Source: Alphaproteobacteria bacterium (GTDB lineage: Bacteria > Pseudomonadota > Alphaproteobacteria > Rhizobiales > Hyphomicrobiaceae). Taken from it: a stretch of DNA of 64,000 bases. The position numbers were made by a program, and so were the translations under genes. The stretch covers positions 1-64,000 of the forward strand of contig JAHJQI010000029.1 of the NCBI GenBank assembly GCA_018819265.1, given 5' to 3'. Numbering within the stretch: the stretch's first letter is position 1; each line of letters starts with the position of its first letter. This document shows, one piece after another, positions 1 to 10,009 of this stretch. Under the pieces are notes generated by a model, which was not told the DNA's origin, made no database searches, and saw nothing but the letters and a program-made list of their open reading frames with translations.

Positions 1-186
1 ACCCCGGCTGGTGTCCGGCAGGCGATGCGAAAGGCGGCCGAAAAAAAGCGCGCAATCGACCGCGCTTCGAAACAAGCTAAGAGCGTGGAGCCCGTCGCCG
101 AACCTCTGCCGGCTCCGGCCGCCGCGCGGCGCGGAATCCAGGCCGCATCCCTTCCCAGCATGAAATTCGGCCGCCGCGGCTGGTGA
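1..186 (+). CDS. 3' end of an unidentified CDS, truncated by the window edge
   Basis: Open in frame 1 from base 1 to TGA at 184-186 (TPAGVRQAMRKAAEKKRAIDRASKQ...MKFGRRGW*). Confidence 0.45.
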   Translation, partial: TPAGVRQAMRKAAEKKRAIDRASKQAKSVEPVAEPLPAPAAARRGIQAASLPSMKFGRRGW

Positions 187-297
187 GGATCTTTTCTCCC
201 CTTTCCCGATCGAAGCGGCAAGCGGACGGAAAAACACGACGGCCGGGCCGGCGGGTGTGCTAACACACAGCCGGTTCACTCATCCTTGGGAAAGCTC

Positions 298-531
298 ATG
301 GCCCGTCTGCCTTTCATGATCTGGATCGTCGTATCTGCCGCCTGGATCGCGGCCATCGGCTGGATGGCCTGGACCACCTGGCCGCACCTCCCCCTCGACA
401 TTTCGCACACCGATCCGGCAACGCGGGCTGCCTTCGACCAGGCCGTCCTGATGCACGCGGGTCGTCACGCGGCAATGGCGCTGCTGCCGCCGCTTATTGT
501 CCTGGTACTGATGCGTTTTGTCAGGCGATAG
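298..531 (+). CDS. small membrane protein, hypothetical
   Basis: ORF MARLPFMIWIVVSAAWIAAIGWMAW... with two hydrophobic segments. Confidence 0.5.
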   Translation: MARLPFMIWIVVSAAWIAAIGWMAWTTWPHLPLDISHTDPATRAAFDQAVLMHAGRHAAMALLPPLIVLVLMRFVRR

Positions 532-1915
532 GCCGCAACAGGTAGCCGATTCTGGCTCCGCTCGTTTCCCGCGCACGCTCCAGACACTGGCGAACTTCGC
601 GCGGATGCAGCGGCAGCCCCGAGCGCTCGGTCCGCTCGTCCTCAAGGGCGCGCAGCTTCTGGAAGATCGGCTCCGCCGTCTCGTGCAGCATTGCGATCGC
701 GGCTATGGCGGTGCGTTTCATGTTGACGGGTACCATCGGAATAACGTTCTCGATCATCTTCTTGACGTCGTCGGATAGATAACTCGCAAGCCGCCCGAAC
801 ACCGAGATCAGCCGCACCCTCAGCGTCTCATCGAACTTGTAGTCGTACTTTTCCATCCACTCGAAAAGCTTGTCCATGACGATGTCCTTGAGGCGCAGGT
901 CGGACGTCACCCGGTAATCGCGCCACTCCGCGACGACGTCGAAGTCCGGATCGATTTCCAGGTCGCCGGGGGCAAACGTGTCGATGGTCCGCACGCCGAT
1001 CCTGTCCATGAAATCGCGGTTTTTCATGTCGAGCCGCGTCTTGAACGTCGGCAGTTCGACCGCCCCCTCGCTGGCTTCCTTGAATGCGCGCCGGACGAGC
1101 TTCGAGCAGTAGAGGTTATGGGTTTTCGCATCGAGCGACATCGTGAAGTCGTAGAGGATGCGCTTGCCGTCCGGGCCGTTGGCATGGCGCACGCGGTCGT
1201 GGATGAGGGTCGCGGCCCGCTGTGCGAGAACCGCGTCGCGATGGCGGAACAGAACGGCGCGGCCGAGTTCGTGACCGAGCCAGTCACTCAGCGGCTCGAC
1301 GATGGCCCCGCGTTCGATGAGGCTTTCCACCGCGAAATGGCGTCCGCGCGGATCGATATAGACCATGGCCACGTGGCTGAACTGGGAATCGATGTCGCCG
1401 ATGCGGGCGATGGCCGCGCTGTTGTGCAGCTTGCCCCGCGTCATGATGATATCGCCTGACTGGAAGGCCATCGTGCCATCGGCGTCGGCTGCGAACGCCT
1501 TGTTCGTCAGCGTGTTGTAGTTGCCCCCGGTGAAGGCGCGCTTCGGACGCCCGCCGGGCGGCAGCCGCTCATATCCGATCCAGAGTTCGCCGAGGATGTC
1601 GATCGCATAGCGCGCCGCCCTGAGGCAATCGCGCGCCGCCTTCTGGGCTGGTCGCGACATCAGGCCTGCGGCATGCCACTGGCGCACCTTTTCATGCAGC
1701 TCCATCTGCAGGTCGAACAGCGCCTGCATGGTCGCGGGCGCCTTGTCGCGTTCCTGGAATACGTCGAAGCGGAAAAAGTCCTGCTGCTCGAAAGCGCTGT
1801 AAATGCGCTCCAGTTTGGTCGCCAGAACCTGGGCGCTGCCGATCGGCCGGTCGAGCGCCGCACGGAATACGGCGACTTCGTCGACGAAACGTTGTGGCCC
1901 GACTGCTTTCTGCAC
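521..1915 (-). CDS. YiiX/YebB-like permuted papain-like (NlpC/P60 superfamily) cysteine peptidase family protein
   Basis: 464 aa; motifs QSGDIIMTRG..., FSHVAMVYID..., LYCSKLVRRAF typical of permuted NlpC/P60. Confidence 0.65.
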   Translation of the reverse strand: MQKAVGPQRFVDEVAVFRAALDRPIGSAQVLATKLERIYSAFEQQDFFRFDVFQERDKAPATMQALFDLQMELHEKVRQWHAAGLMSRPAQKAARDCLRAARYAIDILGELWIGYERLPPGGRPKRAFTGGNYNTLTNKAFAADADGTMAFQSGDIIMTRGKLHNSAAIARIGDIDSQFSHVAMVYIDPRGRHFAVESLIERGAIVEPLSDWLGHELGRAVLFRHRDAVLAQRAATLIHDRVRHANGPDGKRILYDFTMSLDAKTHNLYCSKLVRRAFKEASEGAVELPTFKTRLDMKNRDFMDRIGVRTIDTFAPGDLEIDPDFDVVAEWRDYRVTSDLRLKDIVMDKLFEWMEKYDYKFDETLRVRLISVFGRLASYLSDDVKKMIENVIPMVPVNMKRTAIAAIAMLHETAEPIFQKLRALEDERTERSGLPLHPREVRQCLERARETSGARIGYLLRPIA

Positions 1916-1939
1916 GCGCTCCCTCCTCGCCGATCACAC

Positions 1940-1980
1940 GAGAACATCATCGGACCGCACGCAATCGCGTTCGCGATTCG
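1940..1980. repeat. degraded copy of the CTAG-hairpin found at 32872-32926
   Basis: AGAACATCATCGGACCGCACGCAATCGCG resembles TAGAACATCATCCGACCATACGCGATCGC (reverse complement of 32872-32926); directly abuts the next element. Confidence 0.45.
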
Positions 1981-2058
1981 CTAGTACCGCCGATCAGAAG
2001 TCCCTGTGTCGTATCAGTCAACCGCTTTCAGGGACTTCTGATCGGAAAGCGGTACTAG
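1981..2058. repeat. CTAG-ended hairpin element 1 (78 bp)
   Basis: CTAGTACCG-CCGATCAGAAGTCCCTG / CAGGGACTTCTGATCGG-AAAG-CGGTACTAG, 22-nt loop, 4-nt bulge. Confidence 0.85.
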
Positions 2059-2071
2059 ATTCAATATTTTA

Positions 2072-2148
2072 CTAGTACCCTCTGCTTTCAGAAGTTCGTC
2101 AATGTGGTCGCCGCGAATGACTCACGAACTTCTGAAAGCGGGTACTAG
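2072..2148. repeat. CTAG-ended hairpin element 2 (77 bp)
   Basis: CTAGTACCC-TCT-GCTTTCAGAAGTTCGT / ACGAACTTCTGAAAGCGGGTACTAG, 24-nt loop, 3-nt bulge. Confidence 0.85.
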
Positions 2149-2277
2149 TCGGATACTGTTCCGGATCGGTGCCCACGCCCACTCCGATCCTCCCCGCCGC
2201 CGCAAACCTTAGCAGAGTGCCACGACAGCCTGCAATCGAAGCCACTTTTCGGCGACCGCTACGCAAGATCAGGGGAT

Positions 2278-3456
<1,179 letters not shown>

Positions 3457-3522
3457 TCAACAACGTTACTACCGGTCAGCATACAGAACCGCCGGCCGCA
3501 CACACACGCGTTTTTCACTCTC

Positions 3523-3549
3523 GAATCCGGATGGTTAAGACAAGCTTAA
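3523..3549 (-). promoter_or_regulatory. CtrA-like box TTAA-N7-TTAA (3535-3549) with an adjacent GANTC site (3523-3527) upstream of ccrM
   Basis: GAATC at 3523; TTAAGACAAGCTTAA at 3535-3549, about 100 bp upstream of the ccrM start. Confidence 0.55.
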
Positions 3550-3622
3550 CGTCCAGCAGCCTTTACACGGGACACCGTACCATCCGGAGCATCGGAAGAC
3601 GCCGAATGTGCAGGGACTTTGA

Positions 3623-3641
3623 GTCGAACAAATGACGAACG
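3623..3641. repeat. 19-bp direct repeat, left copy
   Basis: GTCGAACAAATGACGAACG, identical to 4770-4788. Confidence 0.85.
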
Positions 3642-3817
3642 GGTAGGAGTTTGGGACCGACCTGCGCCATAAGAGGAATAAACACCGGGAGCAGATCAAA
3701 GGCCGCCATGCCCAGTCAATCCTGTAAACGAACTGTTCAAGCGTTTCCGCGAGAAGGCGAAAGAACTTAGAATTGATGAGAAGGACAAGCCGTTAGAGAA
3801 GGCGTTTGATGTGTTTT

Positions 3818-4723
3818 CTAATCAAACTTCAAAGTCAAAATATCGTAATCCCAAGGGTACGTAGCTGCGAAGCTCATTGAAAAATCAGGACGATCAAATT
3901 TAAAACCAGCATCTATCATGCTAATTTTGAGCACAGAGAAATATTCGTAAAGTTCATTATAACCAAAGTTGAAGCGATATCCGCGGATCTCGACCTTTGT
4001 ATCGCACGGTAACTCTATATGATTGCCAGTCATGGAGCCGTCACGAAGCCACTGCTTGCGCGCATGCCATGCTAACAAGTCTGCTGCCTGTAGAGGCAAA
4101 AACTCCCTGTCATCCTCAAATCGGGGTCTTCTGCCTAATCTCATTTTTTGTTCTTCAGGGCACCACTCTTTAAACGCATCAAAGCCAAGCCTCACCTTTT
4201 CTTCCTGCCCCTCACTATTATCAAAGATGATCTCTATTGGCTCATCACCGAACCCAAGCTCGTGCTGATACTGAGAAACTGCATCGATAATAGCACTGAA
4301 AGCATTCATATATGGATCTTCAAGGACCTTTGCGTCCCCTAATGCATCTTTAAAACCAAGCTCTTTCACGACGTTTCTGAGCGGCTCGATCTCTATTGCA
4401 ACCACGATGAAAGCACGAGCATGCTTTTCTATTGCTCTATAAAACCATCCGGCAACTTCCGATCGGCCGTCACGGGCAGCAAACTCAGACATTTTAAAGT
4501 AGGGAAATTCTGCAATATCTAGTCGCTCCTGCCAGCACGGCTCGAAGGCATTCCAATCATCAGAACTAGCAATATACCCCGCCAAGACGAGGACGGTGTT
4601 ACCCTCTAAGCTGTCATCAATAAATGCTTGCAATGCCAAGATGTGGAGCCTCCGAAAGACCTCCGAAGACATACCCGCATAAAGTTCCTTGATGTGGTGG
4701 GTGCGGTATGAGCGTACTCTCAT
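3818..4723 (-). CDS. DUF3800 domain-containing protein
   Basis: LQAFIDDSLEGNTVLVLAGYIAS...YFKMSEFA...LPLQAADLLAWHARKQW; visibly lower GC than its surroundings. Confidence 0.75.
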   Translation of the reverse strand: MRVRSYRTHHIKELYAGMSSEVFRRLHILALQAFIDDSLEGNTVLVLAGYIASSDDWNAFEPCWQERLDIAEFPYFKMSEFAARDGRSEVAGWFYRAIEKHARAFIVVAIEIEPLRNVVKELGFKDALGDAKVLEDPYMNAFSAIIDAVSQYQHELGFGDEPIEIIFDNSEGQEEKVRLGFDAFKEWCPEEQKMRLGRRPRFEDDREFLPLQAADLLAWHARKQWLRDGSMTGNHIELPCDTKVEIRGYRFNFGYNELYEYFSVLKISMIDAGFKFDRPDFSMSFAATYPWDYDILTLKFD

Positions 4724-4769
4724 ATCCTACACCGCTTGGTTCGGCAAATAGAAGCATCCGCAAAAATGC

Positions 4770-4788
4770 GTCGAACAAATGACGAACG
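4770..4788. repeat. 19-bp direct repeat, right copy
   Basis: GTCGAACAAATGACGAACG, identical to 3623-3641. Confidence 0.85.
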
Positions 4789-4816
4789 CGGCGCAAACCG
4801 CGCAACCGCGCCGAAC

Positions 4817-4852
4817 AAAAAAACGGCGTCGCGCGCAATCGCGAAGCGCCGT
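4817..4852 (-). terminator. Rho-independent terminator of the 4906-5295 gene
   Basis: Minus strand GACGGCGCTTCGCGATTGCGCGCGACGCCGTTTTTTTG. Confidence 0.65.
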
Positions 4853-4905
4853 CTTTCATTTCCCGTCAGACGTGCCGGCCGCTTTGGGGCGGCCCGGACG
4901 CGGCC

Positions 4906-5295
4906 TTAATCGCAGTAGCGGTCGAACTTGTAGCAAGCCCAGCGTTCGCCGTTATCGCAGTGCCACAGATAACGGTCGCAGCGGTTGTCGTAGCGGCGCC
5001 GCGAATAATAATAGCGGTCCTCGTGGGCACGCGCCGCACCCGACAATAAGGCGCCTGCGACGACGCCGCCGATGATCGCTGGACCGATCCATCTGCCGCG
5101 GCGGCCGGCAACGACGATCTTCTCAGGCTCAGGCGCCTTGGCAAACAGCCCCTTCGGCGCCGGGCTGATGTGCCCGTTCAAGCCGGAGACCTGCTCTCCG
5201 GGCTGACGGAACTCGGCAGCCGAAGCCGGCTGGACGAGCAGCGGCAGCGCTGCGACGAGCGATGCAAGCCCCAGGAATTTGAATAGTCTCTTCAT
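4906..5295 (-). CDS. hypothetical secreted protein with Cys/Tyr/Arg-rich C-terminus
   Basis: MKRLFKFLGLASLVAALPLLVQPASA signal peptide. Confidence 0.65.
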   Translation of the reverse strand: MKRLFKFLGLASLVAALPLLVQPASAAEFRQPGEQVSGLNGHISPAPKGLFAKAPEPEKIVVAGRRGRWIGPAIIGGVVAGALLSGAARAHEDRYYYSRRRYDNRCDRYLWHCDNGERWACYKFDRYCD

Positions 5296-5793
5296 CTCAG
5301 CACTCTCCTCAATGGCTCCCGAAGCGCTCCTATGAGCTGGCTTCCAGGCAAACCGTTCTTGCTGTTGCGAATTTCCACCTGACCGGAGTGAAGCCACCCA
5401 AATCGATTGTGCGGCTCAAAACCGGCATCTCCCGCATTCTACCCGCTGTGGCGACCCTCGCAAAGACAGCTCTGGCACCATGCGGAGGAAATTGGGTCTC
5501 GCCGCCTGAACCGGCGATGAATGCTCCTTCGTCAACCGGTGTTTCTGGATCTGACGCTCGATTCCGGGCGAAGGCCGCCAAGCGTCGGCGTCGGAACACT
5601 GGATTGCAACCTGCCAAAAAATTGCGGCCAACATGTGCCAATCGAACCGAATCCCGGCCTCCCCCGGTTGCGCCTGCGCGCCCGATGAGCTTTACATCGT
5701 CGGTGGCGCAAGGGTGCTCGATGCGGGCGCTGGGGAACTCTGTCGAAACCGCTGACTTTCCTCTCAGCCAACCAGGGCTGGATTATCGTATCG

Positions 5794-5830
5794 CTCTGGT
5801 ATACCAGAGAGCCGTGGCTGGTATGCCACG
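5794..5830. promoter_or_regulatory. candidate operator upstream of the mrp operon
   Basis: Perfect 16-bp palindrome CTCTGGTATACCAGAG (5794-5809) followed by CGTGGC-tggtat-GCCACG (5813-5830). Confidence 0.45.
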
Positions 5831-5869
5831 AGGGGAAACGATCTCGAAACGGGGCAAGAGACCGATAAG

Positions 5870-6367
5870 ATGAGAACACTCGTCCTTGCGATTGCCCTTG
5901 CGGCGTTCTGGCTCGCATTGTCGGGCCACTACACACCCTTCCTGATATCCGTCGGCATCCTGTGCGTGCTCATTACCGTGCTCGTGGCTCAACGCATGAA
6001 CATCGTCGACAAAGAAGGCCAGCCGATCGAACTGTTTGCCGCCGCGCCCGCCTACTGGCTTTGGCTGTTCATCGAGATTGCCAAATCCGCCTGGTCGGTC
6101 ACCCGGGTCATCCTTGATCCGCGCCTGCCGATCTCTCCCACGTTCACGAAGGTCCGCGCCAGCCAGAAGACCGCGGCCGGGATGGCCACCTATGCGAATT
6201 CCATCACCCTGACGCCTGGCACCATCACGACCGGCGTGACCGGCGATGTCTTCGAGGTGCATGCGCTGGTCAAAGGCAACGCCGACGATCTCGAAGCCGG
6301 CGGCATGGATCGGCGGGTCAGCCAATTCGAGGGAACGGCGACAGCCGCGAGCGAGAGGAAGGTATGA
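5870..6367 (+). CDS. mrpE: Na+/H+ antiporter subunit E (MrpE/MnhE)
   Basis: MnhE-like ORF at head of mrp cluster. Confidence 0.8.
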   Translation: MRTLVLAIALAAFWLALSGHYTPFLISVGILCVLITVLVAQRMNIVDKEGQPIELFAAAPAYWLWLFIEIAKSAWSVTRVILDPRLPISPTFTKVRASQKTAAGMATYANSITLTPGTITTGVTGDVFEVHALVKGNADDLEAGGMDRRVSQFEGTATAASERKV

Positions 6368-6660
6368 TGTTCTACGTCGCCACCGGAGCCGTTTTGGCTG
6401 CGTTGATCTTCGCGGTGATCCGCGCAATTCGCGGTCCCACCGTTTTCGACCGCGTGCTGGCCAGCAACACCATCGGCACGCTGGCGATCCTGCTCCTCGC
6501 CTCCTACGGCTTTTTGACCGGCCGTCCCGAGTTTCTCGACATCGGCCTCACCTACGGCCTCCTGAACCTGATCGGAACGTTTGCGGTTCTGAAGTTCTTC
6601 CGGCACGGTGATCTCGCCTATGACATCGCTGAAGATCAGGAGAAATCGGGATGGAAGTGA
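6364..6660 (+). CDS. mrpF: Na+/H+ antiporter subunit F (MrpF)
   Basis: AVIRAIRGPTVFDRVLASNTIGTLAILLLASYGF, overlaps mrpE stop. Confidence 0.85.
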   Translation: MMFYVATGAVLAALIFAVIRAIRGPTVFDRVLASNTIGTLAILLLASYGFLTGRPEFLDIGLTYGLLNLIGTFAVLKFFRHGDLAYDIAEDQEKSGWK

Positions 6661-7025
6661 TCGCCGATGTCATCTCCTGGTGCCTGATCGTGCCGGGCTG
6701 TTTCTTCCTGGTGACCGGTGCGCTCGGCTTGCTGCGCATGCCCGACGTCTACACGCGCATGCACGCCGCGAGCGTCATTGACACGCTCGGCGCTACGCTC
6801 CTCGTCCTCGGGCTCATCGTTCAGGCCGGCCTGACGCTGGTCGCCCTCAAGCTGGTGTTCGTCCTCGCGCTGCTTTTCTTTTTCGGCCCCGTCGCCAGCC
6901 ACGCCCTGGCGCAGGCGGCGCTGCACGCCGACGTCAAGCCGATCCTTGCCGAAGACCGCCGCGGCCGCGATGTTGATCCGGGACCGGCCGGCTCGGCAGG
7001 CAGCAAGGAGGAACCGTCGTCATGA
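6651..7025 (+). CDS. mrpG: Na+/H+ antiporter subunit G (MrpG)
   Basis: GALGLLRMPDVYTRMHAASVIDTLGATLLVLGL motif. Confidence 0.85.
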   Translation: MEVIADVISWCLIVPGCFFLVTGALGLLRMPDVYTRMHAASVIDTLGATLLVLGLIVQAGLTLVALKLVFVLALLFFFGPVASHALAQAALHADVKPILAEDRRGRDVDPGPAGSAGSKEEPSS

Positions 7026-7711
7026 TCCTCGCCGCAGCCGAACGCGCAGGCACAGTCGAGCACGCCGCCGGAGCTGCTGCCGCGGTCCAGAAGGACCCGG
7101 CTATGGCCGCAGTGACAGCCAATGCCGAAACATTCGTGATGATGATCCTGCTGACGCTGCTCGCAGCCATCACGCTCGCCATCATCCGCCAGCGCAACCT
7201 GTTCGGCGTGGTCATCCTCGCCGGCATCTACAGCTTCCTGATGGCCTCCGTCATGATCGCCCTCGACGCCGTCGACGTCGCCATGACGGAAGCCTCCGTC
7301 GGCGCCGGCATTTCGACGGTCGTCCTGCTGGCAACGCTGTATCTGACGGATTCGGTGGAATACCCGCGGCCTCGCAGCGTCGCGATTCCCTTGTTCGTCA
7401 GTCTCGTCGTGGGCGCCGCCCTGGCCTGGGGCACCATCGGCCTGCCGGCCTTCGGCATCGCAGATGCCCCGATTCATACACATGTCGCGCCGACCTACAT
7501 CGAATATTCGAAGAAGCACGAGATGCCCCCCAACATTGTCACCGCCGTCCTTGCCGACTTCCGCGGCTTCGATACGCTCGGCGAGACGACGGTCGTCTTC
7601 ACGGCGGGCATCGGCGTGCTGCTTCTCCTGCAGGGGGGCTGGCGCAAGTCACATAACTCGCGGCGCGACGACGAAGACAACGAACTCGACACCGACGGGG
7701 ACGAGGCATGA
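7022..7711 (+). CDS. MbhD/E-like (DUF4040) Mrp subunit, equivalent of the MrpA C-terminal domain
   Basis: NLFGVVILAGIYSFLMASVMIALDAVDVAMTEASVGAGISTVVLL. Confidence 0.75.
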   Translation: MILAAAERAGTVEHAAGAAAAVQKDPAMAAVTANAETFVMMILLTLLAAITLAIIRQRNLFGVVILAGIYSFLMASVMIALDAVDVAMTEASVGAGISTVVLLATLYLTDSVEYPRPRSVAIPLFVSLVVGAALAWGTIGLPAFGIADAPIHTHVAPTYIEYSKKHEMPPNIVTAVLADFRGFDTLGETTVVFTAGIGVLLLLQGGWRKSHNSRRDDEDNELDTDGDEA

Positions 7712-8127
7712 GGCTCGATCTGATCCTGCGGGTCGGCGCCAAGCTGATCCTTCCCTTCATCCTGATGTTCGCACTCTACGTGCAGTTCCATGGCGATTAC
7801 GGACCCGGCGGCGGCTTCCAGGCCGGTGTCATCTCGGCGGGAATGGTGATCCTTTACGCGATCATTTTCGGCGTGCGCGCTGCAAAGCACGTTGCCCCGC
7901 CGCGCATCGTCGAGAAGATGGTTCCCGGCGGCGTGCTCATTTTCGCCGGCACCGGTGTGGTCAGCATGTTCCTGGGCTACAACTTCCTCGACTACACCGG
8001 CTTCGCCCACGACTTCCTGCATGCTCACGAGTGGGGCATTCTGATCGTCGAAATCGGAGTACTCGTGACTGTCTGCGGCACCATGATTGCCATGTTCTAC
8101 GCATTCGTGGAGAGGGGCCGCACATGA
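7708..8127 (+). CDS. mrpB: Na+/H+ antiporter subunit B (MrpB)
   Basis: FALYVQFHGDYGPGGGFQAGVISAGMVILY motif. Confidence 0.85.
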   Translation: MRLDLILRVGAKLILPFILMFALYVQFHGDYGPGGGFQAGVISAGMVILYAIIFGVRAAKHVAPPRIVEKMVPGGVLIFAGTGVVSMFLGYNFLDYTGFAHDFLHAHEWGILIVEIGVLVTVCGTMIAMFYAFVERGRT

Positions 8128-8495
8128 TCGAGACACTGGAAAAATTTGCCAATCACTACAACTTCTTCATCACCATCTTCCTGATGATCTCCGGGCTGTT
8201 CATCGTCATCGCCCGCGGCAATCTCATCAAGAAGCTGATCGGCCTGTCGCTGTTCCAGACGTCGGTCTACCTGCTCTACCTCACGCCGGCAAAAATCCTC
8301 AACGCAACCGCGCCCATCTACGACAAGCACTACGCGACCTATTCGAACCCCCTCCCCCACGTCCTCATGCTGACGGCGATCGTCGTCGGTGTCGCCACCA
8401 TAGCGCTCGGGCTGGCACTCGTCGTGCGCATCAAGGAAGCCTACGGCACCATCGAAGAGGACGAGATTTTTGCGAAGGACCCGGAAGCAGAATGA
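8124..8495 (+). CDS. mrpC: Na+/H+ antiporter subunit C (MrpC, NuoK-like)
   Basis: GNLIKKLIGLSLFQTSVYLLYL...HVLMLTAIVVGVATIALGLALVVRI. Confidence 0.85.
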   Translation: MIETLEKFANHYNFFITIFLMISGLFIVIARGNLIKKLIGLSLFQTSVYLLYLTPAKILNATAPIYDKHYATYSNPLPHVLMLTAIVVGVATIALGLALVVRIKEAYGTIEEDEIFAKDPEAE

Positions 8496-10009
8496 GCTCT
8501 TCAAGCTGGGGTACGGCTGAGCCGCATCTGCCGATATTGCTGGTCATCGTTCCGCTGTTCGGCGCGCTCCTGGTGACCTTCCTGCGCCGCGGCATTCTTG
8601 CCTGGGCGCTCACCCTCGCGGTCACCTTCGTGCTGCCGCTGATCGCCATCACCCTTCTGGCAAAAGTCCTGCAGACCGGCCAGCCGATCATCTACGAGAT
8701 CGGCAACTGGCCAGCCCCCATCGGCATCGTCTACAAGGTCGACCAGCTCTCCGCCTACGTCTTGTGCGTCATCTCCGTGATCGGCGCTGTCATCATGCCG
8801 TTCGCGCGCCGTTCGATTGGCGCCGAAATCCAGGAATCGGCCCAGTCGTGGTACTACGCGGTGTACTTGTTGTGCCTCACCGGCCTGCTTGGCATCGTCA
8901 TCACCGGCGACGCCTTCAACGCCTTCGTCTTTCTCGAGATCTCATCGCTCGCAACCTACGTGCTGATCGCCCTCGGCCGGCATCGCCGCGCCCTGCTCTC
9001 CGCCTACCAGTATCTGATCATGGGAACGATTGGCGCGACGCTCTACATCATCGGCGTCGGCTTGCTCTACGTCGTCACGGGCACGTTGAATTTCGACGAC
9101 ATGGCCACCCGGCTGGGTCCGGCCATCGCCGATCCGGGCTACCGCAATGCGGTGCTGACCGCGCTCGGCTTCATCTTCGTCGGCGTCTCCTTGAAGCTCG
9201 CCTTGTTTCCCATGCACGTCTGGCTGCCCAACGCCTACGCCTACGCACCCTCTGTCGCGACGGCCTTCCTGGCCGGCACCGCGACCAAGGCGGCGATCTA
9301 TCTGTTCATCCGGGTCATCTTCTCGGTCTTCGGCATCGCGCTGGCGATCGACAGCCTGCCGATTCCGCTGGTGCTCATCGTCCTGTCGATCGCGGCAATG
9401 TTTCTCGCTTCATTCAGCGCCGTCTTCGAAGAGGACGCCAAGCGCATGCTGGCCTACTCGTCGATCGCCCAGGTGGGCTACATCATGCTCGGCGTCGCGC
9501 TTGCAAACCAGGCCAGCCTGACCGGATCGCTGGCCCACATCGCCAATCACGCGGTCATGAAGACCGCGCTGTTCCTTGCCCTCGGCGCCGTATTCTACCG
9601 CATCGGCTCGGTGATGTACGCCGACATGGCCGGTATCGGCCGCACAATGCCACTCACCATGGGCGCCTTCGCGGTCGCCGGCATCGGCTTGATGGGCACG
9701 CCCGGCACCGCCGGCTTCATCTCGAAGTGGTACCTGGGTCTCGGCGCCATCGACGCCGGCCACTACTCGATCGTCTTCATGATCGTCGCGAGTTCGCTGA
9801 TCTCCGTCATCTACATCGGCCGCATCACCGAGGTGGTGTGGTTCCGCGCGCCCTCCGAAAGCGCCAAGACGGCGAAGGAAGCCCCCCTCTCGATGCTGAT
9901 ACCGCTATGGTTGCTCGCCGGTGCGACGGTCTATCTGGGTTTCGACACGCAGGCGACTGTCGACGTTTCCGCCAAGGCCGCTGAAGTCCTGCTCGGAGGG
10001 ATCCGCTGA
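8492..10009 (+). CDS. mrpD: Na+/H+ antiporter subunit D (MrpD copy 1)
   Basis: NuoL/M/N-like; overlaps mrpC stop (ATGA); internal start within ORF 8087-10009. Confidence 0.85.
   Translation: MSSSSWGTAEPHLPILLVIVPLFGALLVTFLRRGILAWALTLAVTFVLPLIAITLLAKVLQTGQPIIYEIGNWPAPIGIVYKVDQLSAYVLCVISVIGAVIMPFARRSIGAEIQESAQSWYYAVYLLCLTGLLGIVITGDAFNAFVFLEISSLATYVLIALGRHRRALLSAYQYLIMGTIGATLYIIGVGLLYVVTGTLNFDDMATRLGPAIADPGYRNAVLTALGFIFVGVSLKLALFPMHVWLPNAYAYAPSVATAFLAGTATKAAIYLFIRVIFSVFGIALAIDSLPIPLVLIVLSIAAMFLASFSAVFEEDAKRMLAYSSIAQVGYIMLGVALANQASLTGSLAHIANHAVMKTALFLALGAVFYRIGSVMYADMAGIGRTMPLTMGAFAVAGIGLMGTPGTAGFISKWYLGLGAIDAGHYSIVFMIVASSLISVIYIGRITEVVWFRAPSESAKTAKEAPLSMLIPLWLLAGATVYLGFDTQATVDVSAKAAEVLLGGIR

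Noticed and set aside
5388-5873. 161-aa + ORF before the mrp operon
   Set aside because: No recognisable motifs, unlikely composition, competing ORFs on the other strand; left as intergenic or possible remnant.
8764-9984. 406-aa + frame ORF in mrpD
   Set aside because: Out-of-frame shadow of MrpD; Arg/His-rich translation.
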